Under the pieces are notes generated by a model. The model was given only the letters and a program-made list of their open reading frames with translations, made no database searches and had not been told where the DNA came from. Of a DNA stretch of 64,000 nt, positions 44,187 through 53,756 are shown in pieces; position 1 is the stretch's first letter; every line of letters starts with the position of its first letter. Location: NCBI GenBank assembly GCA_027923505.1, contig BROI01000005.1, positions 930,001-994,000 of the forward strand. The letters are read 5' to 3'. A program made the position numbers and the translations under genes. This stretch comes from Mayamaea pseudoterrestris. Its lineage: Eukaryota > Bacillariophyta > Bacillariophyceae > Sellaphorales > Sellaphoraceae.

Positions 44187-45419
44187 ATGTCTCAAGACCA
44201 TCCTCTCCATCAACCAGGCGATAATGCCAGTCTGTCCGGATCACTTGACTTGAATCACAGCAACACCATGGCGATTCTCAAAGCTGTGCAGCAGCAGCAG
44301 GGTCAAGATGTGCAAGGGTTAAACTTCGGTGGAGGCAGCAATACGACGTTTGGTTTTCCATCGCAACAGCAAATGAACTCCATGTTTGGTAATGGCATTG
44401 GAGGTAATGATCAGAGTCAGCAGCAACAGCTGCAGCAGCAGCCACCAGACTTTCAATTGGAGCTCAAGCGACTTAACGATCAACTCAACAATGCCTCTGG
44501 ACCTCCATCTAATGCGTTGCTGCTGACGGGAAACAATAGTCAGCAGAGCAGCAATGGTGGCAGTGGCAATTTGAGCGCAACGGCCCTCTTTCAGTCGTTG
44601 ATGCTCGAGCAGCAACGCGCCATGGGTATGCCGCAGCAGCAGCAACACGCCCCGCAATCACCTCGTCCGCAGCATAGTGTTTCTGGAAGCAATCTGTCGA
44701 CCAATAACACGATGCAACCAGGATTCTTTCAGGACCCGCGCGTCATGATTGCTCAGAACCAGTTGGCGTCATTTCAGCGACAGTTGGACGTTCCGTTGCC
44801 ATCGCCGCACTCGCTGTTTCATCGGGACGGAAGTCGTCGTATGCGAGGAGGTGAGTTGATTGTGACTGTACTAGCGAGTATTATGTCGGCGATCACTGAA
44901 ACTCGTTTTCCTTCTTCCATTTGGTCTTGTCCACATTCATTGATCGCAGGCGTAATCGAACCCTTCCCGGAGAAGTTGATGCGACTTTTGAATGAATGCG
45001 AGGCAGCTGGTCGTACCGACGTTGTCTCGTGGATCGCCAATGGCCGCGCCTTCGCAATTCACAAGCCAGACAAGTTTTTTAAAGAGATTGTTCCGCTCTA
45101 CTTTCGCCAAAGTCGCCTAAGTTCTTTCAAACGGCAGCTCAACCTGTACAACTATGAATTGATCAATAGCGGACCAGCGCGGGGTGGCTATTTTAATGAA
45201 TTATTCGTTCGAGACCATCCAGAGCTGTGCCGACGAATGCGGCGAGTGGCTGTTAAGGTTGGCGGGCACAAGGAGAGGGACGGTGGTGCTCGAGTCGATC
45301 ACCGCGAGCAGCCGCATCAATCGCAGGCGCCGGTTGGTAGAAAGAGCAGCAGCAAGACAGTATCCGTCGAGGGTACCATATTTGACTTGTCTGAGGACAC
45401 TGGCAACGATAATGCATAA
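44187..45419 (+). CDS. HSF: heat shock transcription factor
   Basis: The frame is open for 410 residues, but it contains a 99-bp stop-free intron (44851-44949, GTGAGT...GCAG, phase 1). The spliced product is about 377 residues. A Gln/Asn-rich N-terminus precedes the HSF DNA-binding domain: PFPEKLMRLLNECEAAGRTD, VVSWIANGRAFAIHKPDKFF, PLYFRQSRLSSFKRQLNLYN and GGYFNELFVRDHPELCRRMR. The RQLNLY recognition helix is intact. No long heptad-repeat oligomerisation region is evident after the domain. HSF families are large in diatoms. It binds nGAAn elements in the nucleus; the regulated genes are unknown. Confidence 0.92.
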   Translation: MSQDHPLHQPGDNASLSGSLDLNHSNTMAILKAVQQQQGQDVQGLNFGGGSNTTFGFPSQQQMNSMFGNGIGGNDQSQQQQLQQQPPDFQLELKRLNDQLNNASGPPSNALLLTGNNSQQSSNGGSGNLSATALFQSLMLEQQRAMGMPQQQQHAPQSPRPQHSVSGSNLSTNNTMQPGFFQDPRVMIAQNQLASFQRQLDVPLPSPHSLFHRDGSRRMRGGELIVTVLASIMSAITETRFPSSIWSCPHSLIAGVIEPFPEKLMRLLNECEAAGRTDVVSWIANGRAFAIHKPDKFFKEIVPLYFRQSRLSSFKRQLNLYNYELINSGPARGGYFNELFVRDHPELCRRMRRVAVKVGGHKERDGGARVDHREQPHQSQAPVGRKSSSKTVSVEGTIFDLSEDTGNDNA

Positions 45420-45950
45420 TCGATACTGCCGGAAGTTGGCTGTCGAGCAGCATTTTGTGTAGTAAGAATTCATTTAGCTTCACAATAATGTACGGATTTG
45501 TTGAGCGATCGAGGGGTGCTACTAGAGTAAACTTTATTATTTTCCGAGGCTAACATGATAAAGTCACAGTCAGAGGAACTTCACAAACGTATGTTCTCAA
45601 TACTACTAACATTGCGTGTAACGTTGACCGTGCGTGCCTAAAGTGCTGCATAAAGGGCAATGACTGTTACATGGCCTGGATAACGAGGGTAAGATTCCAG
45701 ATGGAATCAAAGGTAACGGCTTGGGCACTTGGCCTTCCACAATGGTAGCATTCGCCTACTCTTGGAAAAGCCGTACTATTTTCGCAACTGGCAGCGACAA
45801 GGCAATGATGTAAAAAGTCGCGTTGCCCGCTGCCCGCGAGCTTGTTCCTGTCTTGCTTTAGCTGTAGTGTTTAGCTGTAGTGCGCCTGTTATGGGCTACC
45901 AGTGGGTCAAGTAGCTTCATTTGCTTGAAATGTTCATCGACTTTTCGCAT
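45420..45950. other. intergenic, no gene seen
   Basis: Only short frames are present between the HSF gene and the HSF relic. I recognise nothing here. Confidence 0.4.
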
Positions 45951-46039
45951 CAGACTCACCCCTTCTGCGTCGGGGGTCCTCACAACAAAAATGCTTCGGA
46001 AGCACTTGCTCGAGTCAAGGGCGCGGAGGAGTCATGCAG

Positions 46040-46460
46040 CCATTTCCCGCCAAGCACCATTGATTGCTCGCTGAAACTGGGCGAGAGGGCAAAGGTCAAG
46101 ATGTATTAGCTCTCTAACGGACACGCGTTTGCCATACATAAAGTGGATCGTTTTGTCGAGGAAATCATGCCACTGTGGCGAGAGGGCAAAGGTCAAGATG
46201 TATTAGCTCTCTAACGGACACGCGTTTGCCATACATAAAGTGGATCGTTTTGTCGAGGAAATCATGCCACTGTACATTAGACGGAACAAAAGGAGCTCTT
46301 TTGCGCGACAGCTGTGCTTGTACGAACACTCGCTGCAGTACTTCGATTCCCTGCGTCTAATCTCAAGAACTTTACCGCAGCGGCCCCAATCGGCGACCGC
46401 CCCGATTGGTCACTTACATGCGACGAGTCTGGGTTTTGGGAATTTTCGATCGTCGCAAAG
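46040..46460 (+). pseudogene. broken HSF DNA-binding-domain fragment
   Basis: Segments still read as an HSF domain: GVMQPFPAK, NGHAFAIHKVDRFVEEIMPL, LYIRRNKRSSFARQLCLYEH and a final MRRV. The conserved core is interrupted by an early stop (after QPFPAKHH) and at least one frameshift just before NGHAF. A 97-bp piece of it is duplicated in tandem. It lies about 0.7 kb after the intact HSF gene on the same strand. It differs from that gene at many positions (LCLYEH against LNLYNY), so it derives from an old or distinct paralogue. Confidence 0.82.
46079..46272 (+). repeat. exact 97-bp tandem duplication in the HSF relic
   Basis: The block from GCGAGAGGGCAAAGG to ATGCCACTG starts at 46081 and again at 46178 with no visible difference. 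Identity over old decayed sequence means the duplication is much younger than the relic, or is an assembly artefact. Confidence 0.9.
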
Positions 46461-46660
46461 ACAAAATAAGAGTGTTGTGCTCGATCCGGATTTTGGATCC
46501 ATACGGAATAATGGGCACTTCTCGTCGAGATGAACATCACACGCGGCGTGCGCAACCACTTTGTGTATACAAACAATCAAGAGCATCATGGTATAGCATT
46601 AGTTGTTCAACCCAAGGTCCAGTGCAGGATCGAGACTAATGCACATTTGCTCGGGTAGCC

Positions 46661-47845
46661 TCATCTGTCTTGGTTTGGCCCAGGTGCAAAATTGCTTCCA
46701 CGATCACTAATCTCGCGAAGAAGCTGTTGTAGCTGAGTCGAAGTAAGTTGTTGCAGCAAATCTCGAGAAATGCTGTTTACATGGTTTAAGGGGTCGGACA
46801 AACCCACATGGTTCAAATCGCCTACTCCGACACCTTGGCCAAGACCGCCAGACCCAAAAATGACAGGAGGAAGCGCTCGATTGGAATGAAGCAGTGATAG
46901 CATGTCATTGGGCAAAAAAGCCAATCCTTGTGAGTCAATTGATTGATTTAACACAGCTGGTCTGCCAGCATCGTTGGATGGAAACAAGTTATACCCGCCA
47001 GTACCTTGTAGGAAATGGCGCTGCGCTGCAAGTCGACTGAGAACGACATCCTGCTGTGCTCGCTCCGCCACCAGTCGATTTATGCTATCCTCAGTGCCAG
47101 TGGCGCCCATAGATGGAACTGGGATTCTCATCTGGGGTTTGTGGGAACGTTGGGTGTGAGGAAGTAGGCTCGTCAACGCAGGAACTACGGTAAAAGTACC
47201 GCTTTGCCGTATTGACCATGACGAGTAGATGCAACTTACCTCTGCGCGCCTCCATACTAGGGAGTCGCTCCTGTTCGACTCCTGGATTAGCTGACCAATA
47301 ATGAGTTTGCGTTGCTCGTTCTCTTCGTGCAAGCGTCGCATTACGGTGACTGTCCGTGAGATTAGGTCAACTCGACTAAGCAAGTTGTCGTCCTGCGGGG
47401 CGGCAGTCCCTTTCCATTGGCCACGTCGAGCCCGATCCTCCGCTTCTGCTCTCACTTCTGGATCAACTTCAAGGAGCAAAGTCATGAGATCCTCGAAACC
47501 CCTATTAACGTCGCTGCGTCGCTTCTTTTCGCGGTATCGTTTGCGCTCCGACCGGCTCAGCGAGGCTAGCTTGGAAGGAGTCATGTCAGTATCCATCACG
47601 CAATCATCGTCTTCCTCGTCATCAATATCATCCCCATCGTCATCTTCACGTTGCTGGGAACGCGGGTAGGCTTTCCTACTCTCATTTGTACTGTTTGTAT
47701 TTTCCGACACGTCCACTAATGAGGCTGGACGTTTTACTCCATGACGGGCAACACCGACAGGACCAATGAGTATCTTTTGTTCTAGGCCATCACTGCCGTC
47801 GTTATCCTTGGGATGATCTGGTATTCCAAATTGCTGGGCCTCCAT
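46661..47845 (-). CDS. bHLH transcription factor
   Basis: Start at 47845 (MEAQQFGIP); the frame is open upstream to 48046. A likely 108-bp stop-free intron lies at 47132-47239 (GTAAGT...CCCCAG, phase 0), giving about 358 residues. A basic region RSERKRYREKKRRSDVNRGF with helix 1 (FEDLMTLLLEVDP), a loop and helix 2 (LLSRVDLISRTVTVMRRLHE) is the bHLH signature. An acidic patch (DDDGDDIDDEEDDD) precedes it, and a Gln/Leu-rich C-terminus follows. It binds E-box-like DNA as a dimer in the family. It lies tail-to-tail with the HSF relic. Confidence 0.8.
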   Translation of the reverse strand: MEAQQFGIPDHPKDNDGSDGLEQKILIGPVGVARHGVKRPASLVDVSENTNSTNESRKAYPRSQQREDDDGDDIDDEEDDDCVMDTDMTPSKLASLSRSERKRYREKKRRSDVNRGFEDLMTLLLEVDPEVRAEAEDRARRGQWKGTAAPQDDNLLSRVDLISRTVTVMRRLHEENEQRKLIIGQLIQESNRSDSLVWRRAEVSCIYSSWSIRQSGTFTVVPALTSLLPHTQRSHKPQMRIPVPSMGATGTEDSINRLVAERAQQDVVLSRLAAQRHFLQGTGGYNLFPSNDAGRPAVLNQSIDSQGLAFLPNDMLSLLHSNRALPPVIFGSGGLGQGVGVGDLNHVGLSDPLNHVNSISRDLLQQLTSTQLQQLLREISDRGSNFAPGPNQDR

Positions 47846-48847
47846 CTTTGTCGTATCTTGCTGCTGCGTGACAGTCGATCGTCCAGAGATGCAGATTAAT
47901 GTGAGAAAGCGGAGGGCGGGCGATTGTGAGGCTTGTGTCGAACGGGCGAACGCGAGGTGCGGCAGTCGATGTCCAGCGTGACATATAAGTTGAAGGCATG
48001 TGGCTGGGGATCGCATTTTGCAGCGTTCATCAAGCAACTTCAACATAATGACACGCGTTCGATTGTCATCTAAGTCATCTGTTTGTCATTTGAAAGACTT
48101 TTTAATATGCCACATATGTCTCAATGACTCTTGATACTTTGTTAATATATCAATCATTGACAGTGATTCAACACGAGAGAACCCTGGCGCTTTAGTTCCT
48201 ACTGGTACCACTACCACTACTCTACGGAGTGAGTACTCCGCAATTGGACCTTAATTGCTCGCAGCATCAACACCTTTTCTGACGAGCCTTGGTTCTACCG
48301 GTACCGGTACTTGTATATATGGCAGTGAGCCATACCGGTACCGTAGTCGAAAGTGCAAGGCGGCAAGCGCCTCTGTCATGCGCTAGAAATTACATCTTAG
48401 CTTGGCGCAGGCTCTTCTTTTCCCGGGCATCGCGCGGAGACAGTTTCAAAGTACCAGCATATACAAGTGCTGTATCGTGGCGTGAGCATTTTTATCCTTG
48501 CAAACACTTCCACGAGGACACTCGAGTATAAAATAGTGCAAGCCGAATAGACTGTGTGGCCTCCGCCCTCGTCAGCCTCGAAACCTTTTCATATAGGCCA
48601 ATAATGGTACGATAGCTAAAATTGTGGAGCACATAGAGGGTCGGAATTGGCTCCTGCACTTGTTTCATGCATCTTTTCACTTTGTTGCGCGATGTCGCGA
48701 GCACATCATTCGATTTTCACGACCTTTCCTTGTTACTTCACTCTGATCATAACTAGAGTAGCCGATTTATATTGCTGTTGCAAGACGATTTGCGATATAG
48801 CCTGCAACGAACTCTTTGCTATCTAGGAGCCGCAAGTGTTGAAAAGA
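47846..48847. promoter_or_regulatory. 1-kb divergent upstream region with three TACCGGTA boxes
   Basis: The spacer between the bHLH gene and the small membrane protein gene contains TACCGGTA at 48296, 48302 (overlapping) and 48333, plus GAGTACTCC-type palindromes near 48226. No gene is seen. Confidence 0.5.
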
Positions 48848-49231
48848 ATGTCTGGAGCAGGTTCGAAACTTGGATCGAAACTTGTGGTTGTTGCGGTTGG
48901 TGGCACACTAGCTGCCTTAGGTAAGTTTTTTGAATAAATAGCTAATGAGTAAATGTATCTGTTATAATGGGTCCACCCTTTGACTTTTGACAACTCGACA
49001 GGCATCGGAACGATTTATCTTCCATTCTTCGCTGACAAGGACAAGGTGCGAGGCTTGCACGAGGAGAGTGAACTGAGCTTTGCCGAAAGGGCAGAATATG
49101 AACGAGTGATGCGAGAAATTAAGGCGTCCGAAGATGATCATGAGCAACAGCAGAAGCGTGGAGGTCTTCCGAGCAGCAGCAACAGCATGTGGTCGCGCAT
49201 AAATCAAGCGGCAAGTGGCCAACCAAAGTAG
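48848..49231 (+). CDS. small single-pass membrane protein, unknown
   Basis: Exons 48848-48920 and 49002-49231 with an 81-bp GTAAGT...CAG intron give 100 residues. A single hydrophobic segment (KLVVVAVGGTLAALGIGTIY) spans the splice junction, followed by charged helix (KDKVRGLHEESELSFAERAE) and a Gln/Ser-rich tail. The short N-terminal positive segment and one helix fit a mitochondrial inner-membrane or assembly-type protein, but this is a guess. The exon join is needed to see the start, so a simple frame scan would miss it. Confidence 0.7.
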
Positions 49232-49420
49232 TCTTGGAAAAGATTCAGACGTGAGACATGCATTACTAACTTGGCATAAGTCGTTACATGAAAAATAATG
49301 TCAGTTTATATTATCATGTTACAAAATAAGGTGTTAATGCACACGAACATTGCGATACGCCCTCCGCGTCCCACTTCGACGTCCGTCTGCGCACGCACAA
49401 ATTCTCTTCCATTAATTAGC

Positions 49421-50011
49421 CTAAAGAACACTCATGGATATGACTTCGAACGACTGAACCTCGTCCTCCATACCAAGGATCTTTTCCTCGACCTCGTCGG
49501 CCGAGTTGTTGGCTCCCATGACGAAAGTGGTGCAAATCTTCTTAATGCCATATGCAACATCCATCAACTGGCAGTTCTCACCCCAACGGAGCCCGTCCTG
49601 CGTTACTTCCGTGGTAATCTTTCTCCAAAGCGCCATCAAGTCTTGCTCAACGTCCCAAGGCTTGATTTCAACCGAAACCAGCGTGCGCTGCTTCTTCTCT
49701 TTGGAGGCAGCGCGGGCCTCGGCTTCACTCTTCAGTCGGGCTAGCATGTCGGCGCGAGATTCCTTGGGTTCGTCATCGGCGTCGTCGTCATCACCAAAGA
49801 CATCGAAATCATCGTCATTGTCATCAACGGCAGCCTTTTTGGCTGCGGGGGCAACGGCAGTGGAAGAAGTCTTGGTAGGTGCGGAAGGTGCAGAGTCAGG
49901 CTTCTTTGATGGCACGTCAATTTGAATTGGCTTCAGCACAATCTCACTGTTGCAAAAACTGAGAGCCACTCTTAGCTCATCGACCGATATGTCGTATGCA
50001 GGTAGCGACAT
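49421..50011 (-). CDS. EEF1B: elongation factor 1-beta (eEF1B beta)
   Basis: The 196-residue product has an acidic middle (DDNDDDFDVFGDDDDADDEP) and the complete guanine-exchange domain: KSEAEARAASKEKKQRTLVS, VEIKPWDVEQDLMALWRKIT and the C-terminal EDEVQSFEVISMSVL. It exchanges GDP for GTP on eEF1A. The N-terminal GST-like portion is short (SLPAYDISVDELRVALSF). I chose MSLPAYD at 50011; an in-frame ATG lies four codons earlier at 50023. It is tail-to-tail with the small membrane protein gene. Confidence 0.96.
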   Translation of the reverse strand: MSLPAYDISVDELRVALSFCNSEIVLKPIQIDVPSKKPDSAPSAPTKTSSTAVAPAAKKAAVDDNDDDFDVFGDDDDADDEPKESRADMLARLKSEAEARAASKEKKQRTLVSVEIKPWDVEQDLMALWRKITTEVTQDGLRWGENCQLMDVAYGIKKICTTFVMGANNSADEVEEKILGMEDEVQSFEVISMSVL

Positions 50012-50275
50012 AGTGATGTGCACGAAGAGGTGAAGAGTTTAGGAAAGGAAAAAGTTGTGCGGTCGAAATGTCGTCGACAGAGAGCAAACGGGTGGCTCAT
50101 GACGAGTGAGAGTGCGACGCGACAAACGACATTCAGCTGCCATACAAGCACCAGTAGACGTAGGTTAAACGAGTATCTAAGCTACCGGTAGAAACCGTAT
50201 ACAACCAAAGTCATTAACCTCCACCATTAGCATCTATGCCTAATAGCAAGCAATAGATACTTTTCCAGAAAACAT

Positions 50276-51832
50276 CTACATGTCCACATGCTCGTGCCAC
50301 TCTTGAACCAATTCCACCGCCTTTTCGTCATCTTCCATCCCCTGCCACTTGATCAGTTGCGACCCTTGTGCCTTGCGACGAATCCTGTAAATGACTGCTG
50401 CCATGACAAGTATCAAACCAAAAAAGCCAGTGGCTGAGACCTCATGCCCGTACAAGACGCAAGAAAGTGCGATGCTTAAAAGAATGCGACACGTCATGAT
50501 TAAAGTGAAGACGACAGCTCCAAAGTTCTTGACGGTAAAGAAAATACACAACTGCCCAATTGTCGATGACATCGAGAAGAGGAAAAAGTGCAAATGTATC
50601 TCCGAGTGTGTCGATACAAACTTTAAAGCCGGATAGAGTTCCTTGGTATGCACCAACGTAACAAACGAAAGGACCGTCGAGTATGCCGAGGTGGCAAACA
50701 TCATTTCCACCATGGATAAATCGCGGTGTCGCTGAAACATGCGCGACTGAAACTGACTGGTAAAGCTGTCAAACAAGAGATACAAGCAAAGTAGCATGAC
50801 GCCCGTCCAGGCCGAGCTGACTTCTCCACCGAGGTAGTCGTGCCCAAAGCTCAAGTCGTCCGTCGATGTCATGAACATGGTAATACCAATTCCAATCAAC
50901 AAGGCGACAAGGTAGTCGTATGCCGGATAACTCTTGTTGCCAAGTAGCTTGCCCATGAGCATGACAGGTGCCAGTTTGAATGATTTAAAGAGCGTCGTTG
51001 CTGGAAAGGAAACGTAGCGAAGAGCTTCATACTGGCACCAACTGGAAAGCATGTTCGAAATGGACGGAAATGAATACTCGTAGACAATCGTCGATGTGCT
51101 GAATCGCGGTTTTAAGTACATGAGCAGCATGCCCGACATGATGACTGTCCAAAAGCGGTTGGTAAAAACCAAAGCGTAGCTGTAGGTGAAGTACTCTCCA
51201 GTGAATCGAGGGTACCGTCTAGTCAACATGCGCTCCTGCAAGACACCCCAAAGAACAAAGGTCATATTCAACATTAATGAGCAAAAGACCAATCGACGAA
51301 TGACTTGTAGACGACTGAGCGTTCCTTGTTGAAGATCGAGGAAATTAGTGTTCTCTCTAGCTTGCTCCTTGGTGGTTGCGCTGACAGTTTTCTCTTGTTG
51401 CCGCTGCTGTTGAGCTAGACGTTCACTCGGATCGTCGTCGCTGTCTAGAATGTCATCGTCATCGTCTTCAACATCCGATCCATAGAAGCTGGAATCCTCT
51501 TGATCCTCGTCATCCTGCGACCGAGCCATGCGGTAAGAGTAGCTTCGAGTCCTTGGTGCATTGGATGTTCCTCTTTCCAATGACTCGGGAAAATAAATCT
51601 TGGCAACGATAATAGAAACAATAACCAGTGAAACGTATAGCAAAAAGTTGGTAGCCAGAAGATAAAGTTCGGCTTCGGCAGTCTTGGAAAAGAGGGGCCG
51701 CTGCTGCGTATTCAATTCATTGCTGGTAATCGCATCATTGTAGTGATGGGAAACATTGTCGCCGTCATCGTCCAAGACTTGGTCGAGAAACCTCGACGGA
51801 TGAAAGTTGTCCGCCAGTGACAGAAAATCCAT
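50276..51832 (-). CDS. SLC35B-type nucleotide-sugar/PAPS transporter
   Basis: The 518-residue product has an N-terminal acidic extension and about ten membrane helices. The blocks MTFVLWGVLQERMLTRRYP, YEYSFPSISNMLSSWCQYEA, LRYVSFPATTLFKSFKLAPV and LLFDSFTSQFQSRMFQRH match the SLC35B2/B3 (PAPS transporter) group. Homologues carry 3'-phosphoadenosine 5'-phosphosulfate into the Golgi lumen for sulfation; UDP-galactose transport is the alternative within SLC35B. Golgi or ER location is inferred. No introns are evident. Confidence 0.85.
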   Translation of the reverse strand: MDFLSLADNFHPSRFLDQVLDDDGDNVSHHYNDAITSNELNTQQRPLFSKTAEAELYLLATNFLLYVSLVIVSIIVAKIYFPESLERGTSNAPRTRSYSYRMARSQDDEDQEDSSFYGSDVEDDDDDILDSDDDPSERLAQQQRQQEKTVSATTKEQARENTNFLDLQQGTLSRLQVIRRLVFCSLMLNMTFVLWGVLQERMLTRRYPRFTGEYFTYSYALVFTNRFWTVIMSGMLLMYLKPRFSTSTIVYEYSFPSISNMLSSWCQYEALRYVSFPATTLFKSFKLAPVMLMGKLLGNKSYPAYDYLVALLIGIGITMFMTSTDDLSFGHDYLGGEVSSAWTGVMLLCLYLLFDSFTSQFQSRMFQRHRDLSMVEMMFATSAYSTVLSFVTLVHTKELYPALKFVSTHSEIHLHFFLFSMSSTIGQLCIFFTVKNFGAVVFTLIMTCRILLSIALSCVLYGHEVSATGFFGLILVMAAVIYRIRRKAQGSQLIKWQGMEDDEKAVELVQEWHEHVDM

Positions 51833-52896
51833 TGCTGAATCAGTATCGTGCTGATGTGATACAAAAATGATCAGATGAATGGCTCTGCAATGATCGACAC
51901 GATCCGCTTGTTAAGGTGACTGAAACGATTGTTTGAAGATGTAAATGAGTATAGGGGACTTGCACAATCGAGGCAACTTTGAGTCATGCGGCGTCTGCTC
52001 CCGTCTGCGTCCATGGTGGGTTGCTCGTCGCTTCGTGACGCTGCAGTTTAACCTTGACCTTTTCTTTCATGGCTTCATGGTCCCAACCGTCTCGTCTTTC
52101 CGGTACTCACAGAAAGCCAAGGAACAACCATTTCACAATTTCAGTCTCGACGTCTCGAGTCTCGACTGTCGATGACTTTCAACATCAATTTTTGTCTCTT
52201 CCTCCAGGTGATGACGTGACGATTGTACCTTTTCTCGTCATTATGATCGCTAAATCGACGAACACAATCGCATCCTTTCCACAGCGGCCAACCGACGACG
52301 CTGTCGGCACGGGTCGTCTGATTGGCATTTTGGCATTCGGGAAGAAATCTGGGGCTGATCGTTAGCAAGTTTGGACGGCCAAGTGTTGCATGGATCGCAT
52401 GCGACGAGCAACTGGAGTACCTGTATACTGCTTGGAGCTTGTGAATCACTATTAGTCAGTGACGGAAACTTCGGAAGGAGGTTGTCGAGGTGGCGAATCG
52501 TTTCGGAAAGAACATATTCATTTTTACGCTAAACATATGAATCCCAAGTTATTGCTCTTCTTGATTCTACGTGCTGTAAATTGTCGGCAACATCCACGTA
52601 TGATACGACGAACGGGACATTAGCCGAGCTTGCCGACTGGCTATTACCTGTTGCCACTTGCTTGGCGTTACACTTTGATTCAACAGCTTGTGGTAATGCT
52701 TGCGCGGCATTTGGATCGTCACTTCGTCTTGGTGCTTGATGGAGCTGCTGGTGGCAACGTGACAACCATGGACGGTGAGCAATGAGTAGGCGCAGCCGAT
52801 GTCTGGTGCCAGTGCAAGGTGCTATCAATGGCAATGTCAATGTTATAGTCACCGCCAATATATTGCTTTAAAGAAATAATATGATTGTTTTGGTGC
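51833..52896. other. 1-kb gap, no supported gene
   Basis: The left part is the upstream region of the SLC35B-type gene. A minus-strand frame at 52529-52858 has no domain and no clean splice partner. I see no repeat family here. Confidence 0.45.
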
Positions 52897-53646
52897 TTAT
52901 TTAACCAGTTGCTGGTAAATGGTGTTCATGAGCCCAGCAACGAAATGCAGTTGCTCCGCTTCCGATGCCACCGTGAGGGGAGGAACGTGCAGAAAGAGGG
53001 ACCGAAAGGAGCACACTCTTGTACCGGTAGTCACTTCACCCGTTTGGAACCTTTCTAGACTATAGTAGTAGGCATAGTTGCAGACGAAACGACCTGGGTC
53101 GATACTTTGAATGGCGTTTGTGGAACGGCCAACCGACGCAGCAGTAGTCACATTCATTGACTCGACTAGATCGGATACATCCAACAGGCTTTCCAAGCAG
53201 CACTCAAAGCTGTGTCTGTCTATAATGCACTGTCCTTGTGGTTTATAGTTTTGCTCGTCGGGGACTCGAAAGGTGGCGTTATTGTATGCTCGACGTTCCA
53301 GTTGAAAAAACGTGCCGCAGTAGTTAACGCCAAGATGAAGCAGGACAGTAGTTTTTGGTTCGGAAACTGATGATTCGGTGGTGAATGAGGTCAATTCTTG
53401 ATGGAGTCGATCCAGTTCCTCTGTGACAGCCATCGCCGACGTTTCAAAAAGAAGAGTGCGAGTCGAGTTTGCCAAATACCTGCATGACGAGGGAGCGTCC
53501 GTTTTCAAGTAATCAACAAGTCGACTCACAACAATTTGCGTTGGGTTGGTTTGAACACCATGAAACGGTCCAAAACCAGTGACGATGAAGGATACTTTAT
53601 TAAGCAGCTTGTCCCTCTCCTGCTGCTGGACGGACGGCTGCTCCAT
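52897..53646 (-). CDS. pyroglutamyl-peptidase I (family C15)
   Basis: Start at 53646 (MEQPSVQQQ) gives 249 residues; an in-frame ATG also occurs at 53697. The C15 pattern is complete: VTGFGPFHGVQTNPTQIVV at the N-terminus, LHLGVNYCGTFFQLERRAYN with the catalytic Glu region, the nucleophile Cys in DPGRFVCNYAYYYSL and the catalytic His in SLFLHVPP. The enzyme removes N-terminal pyroglutamate from peptides in the cytosol. Divergent from the PUB-domain gene, with about 155 bp between probable starts. Confidence 0.9.
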   Translation of the reverse strand: MEQPSVQQQERDKLLNKVSFIVTGFGPFHGVQTNPTQIVVSRLVDYLKTDAPSSCRYLANSTRTLLFETSAMAVTEELDRLHQELTSFTTESSVSEPKTTVLLHLGVNYCGTFFQLERRAYNNATFRVPDEQNYKPQGQCIIDRHSFECCLESLLDVSDLVESMNVTTAASVGRSTNAIQSIDPGRFVCNYAYYYSLERFQTGEVTTGTRVCSFRSLFLHVPPLTVASEAEQLHFVAGLMNTIYQQLVK

Positions 53647-53756
53647 TTTCGCTTTGTGAATGCAAACGAAGATTGCGTGACAGAACCGATGTGACATGAG
53701 GAGAACCGATGTGACATTAATCTTTTTTTCGACGCACGATGAAGATGAAGTAAGAA

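Noticed and set aside
52529-52858. 109-residue minus-strand frame
   Set aside because: No domain, no splice partner, lies in the 3' region of the peptidase gene.
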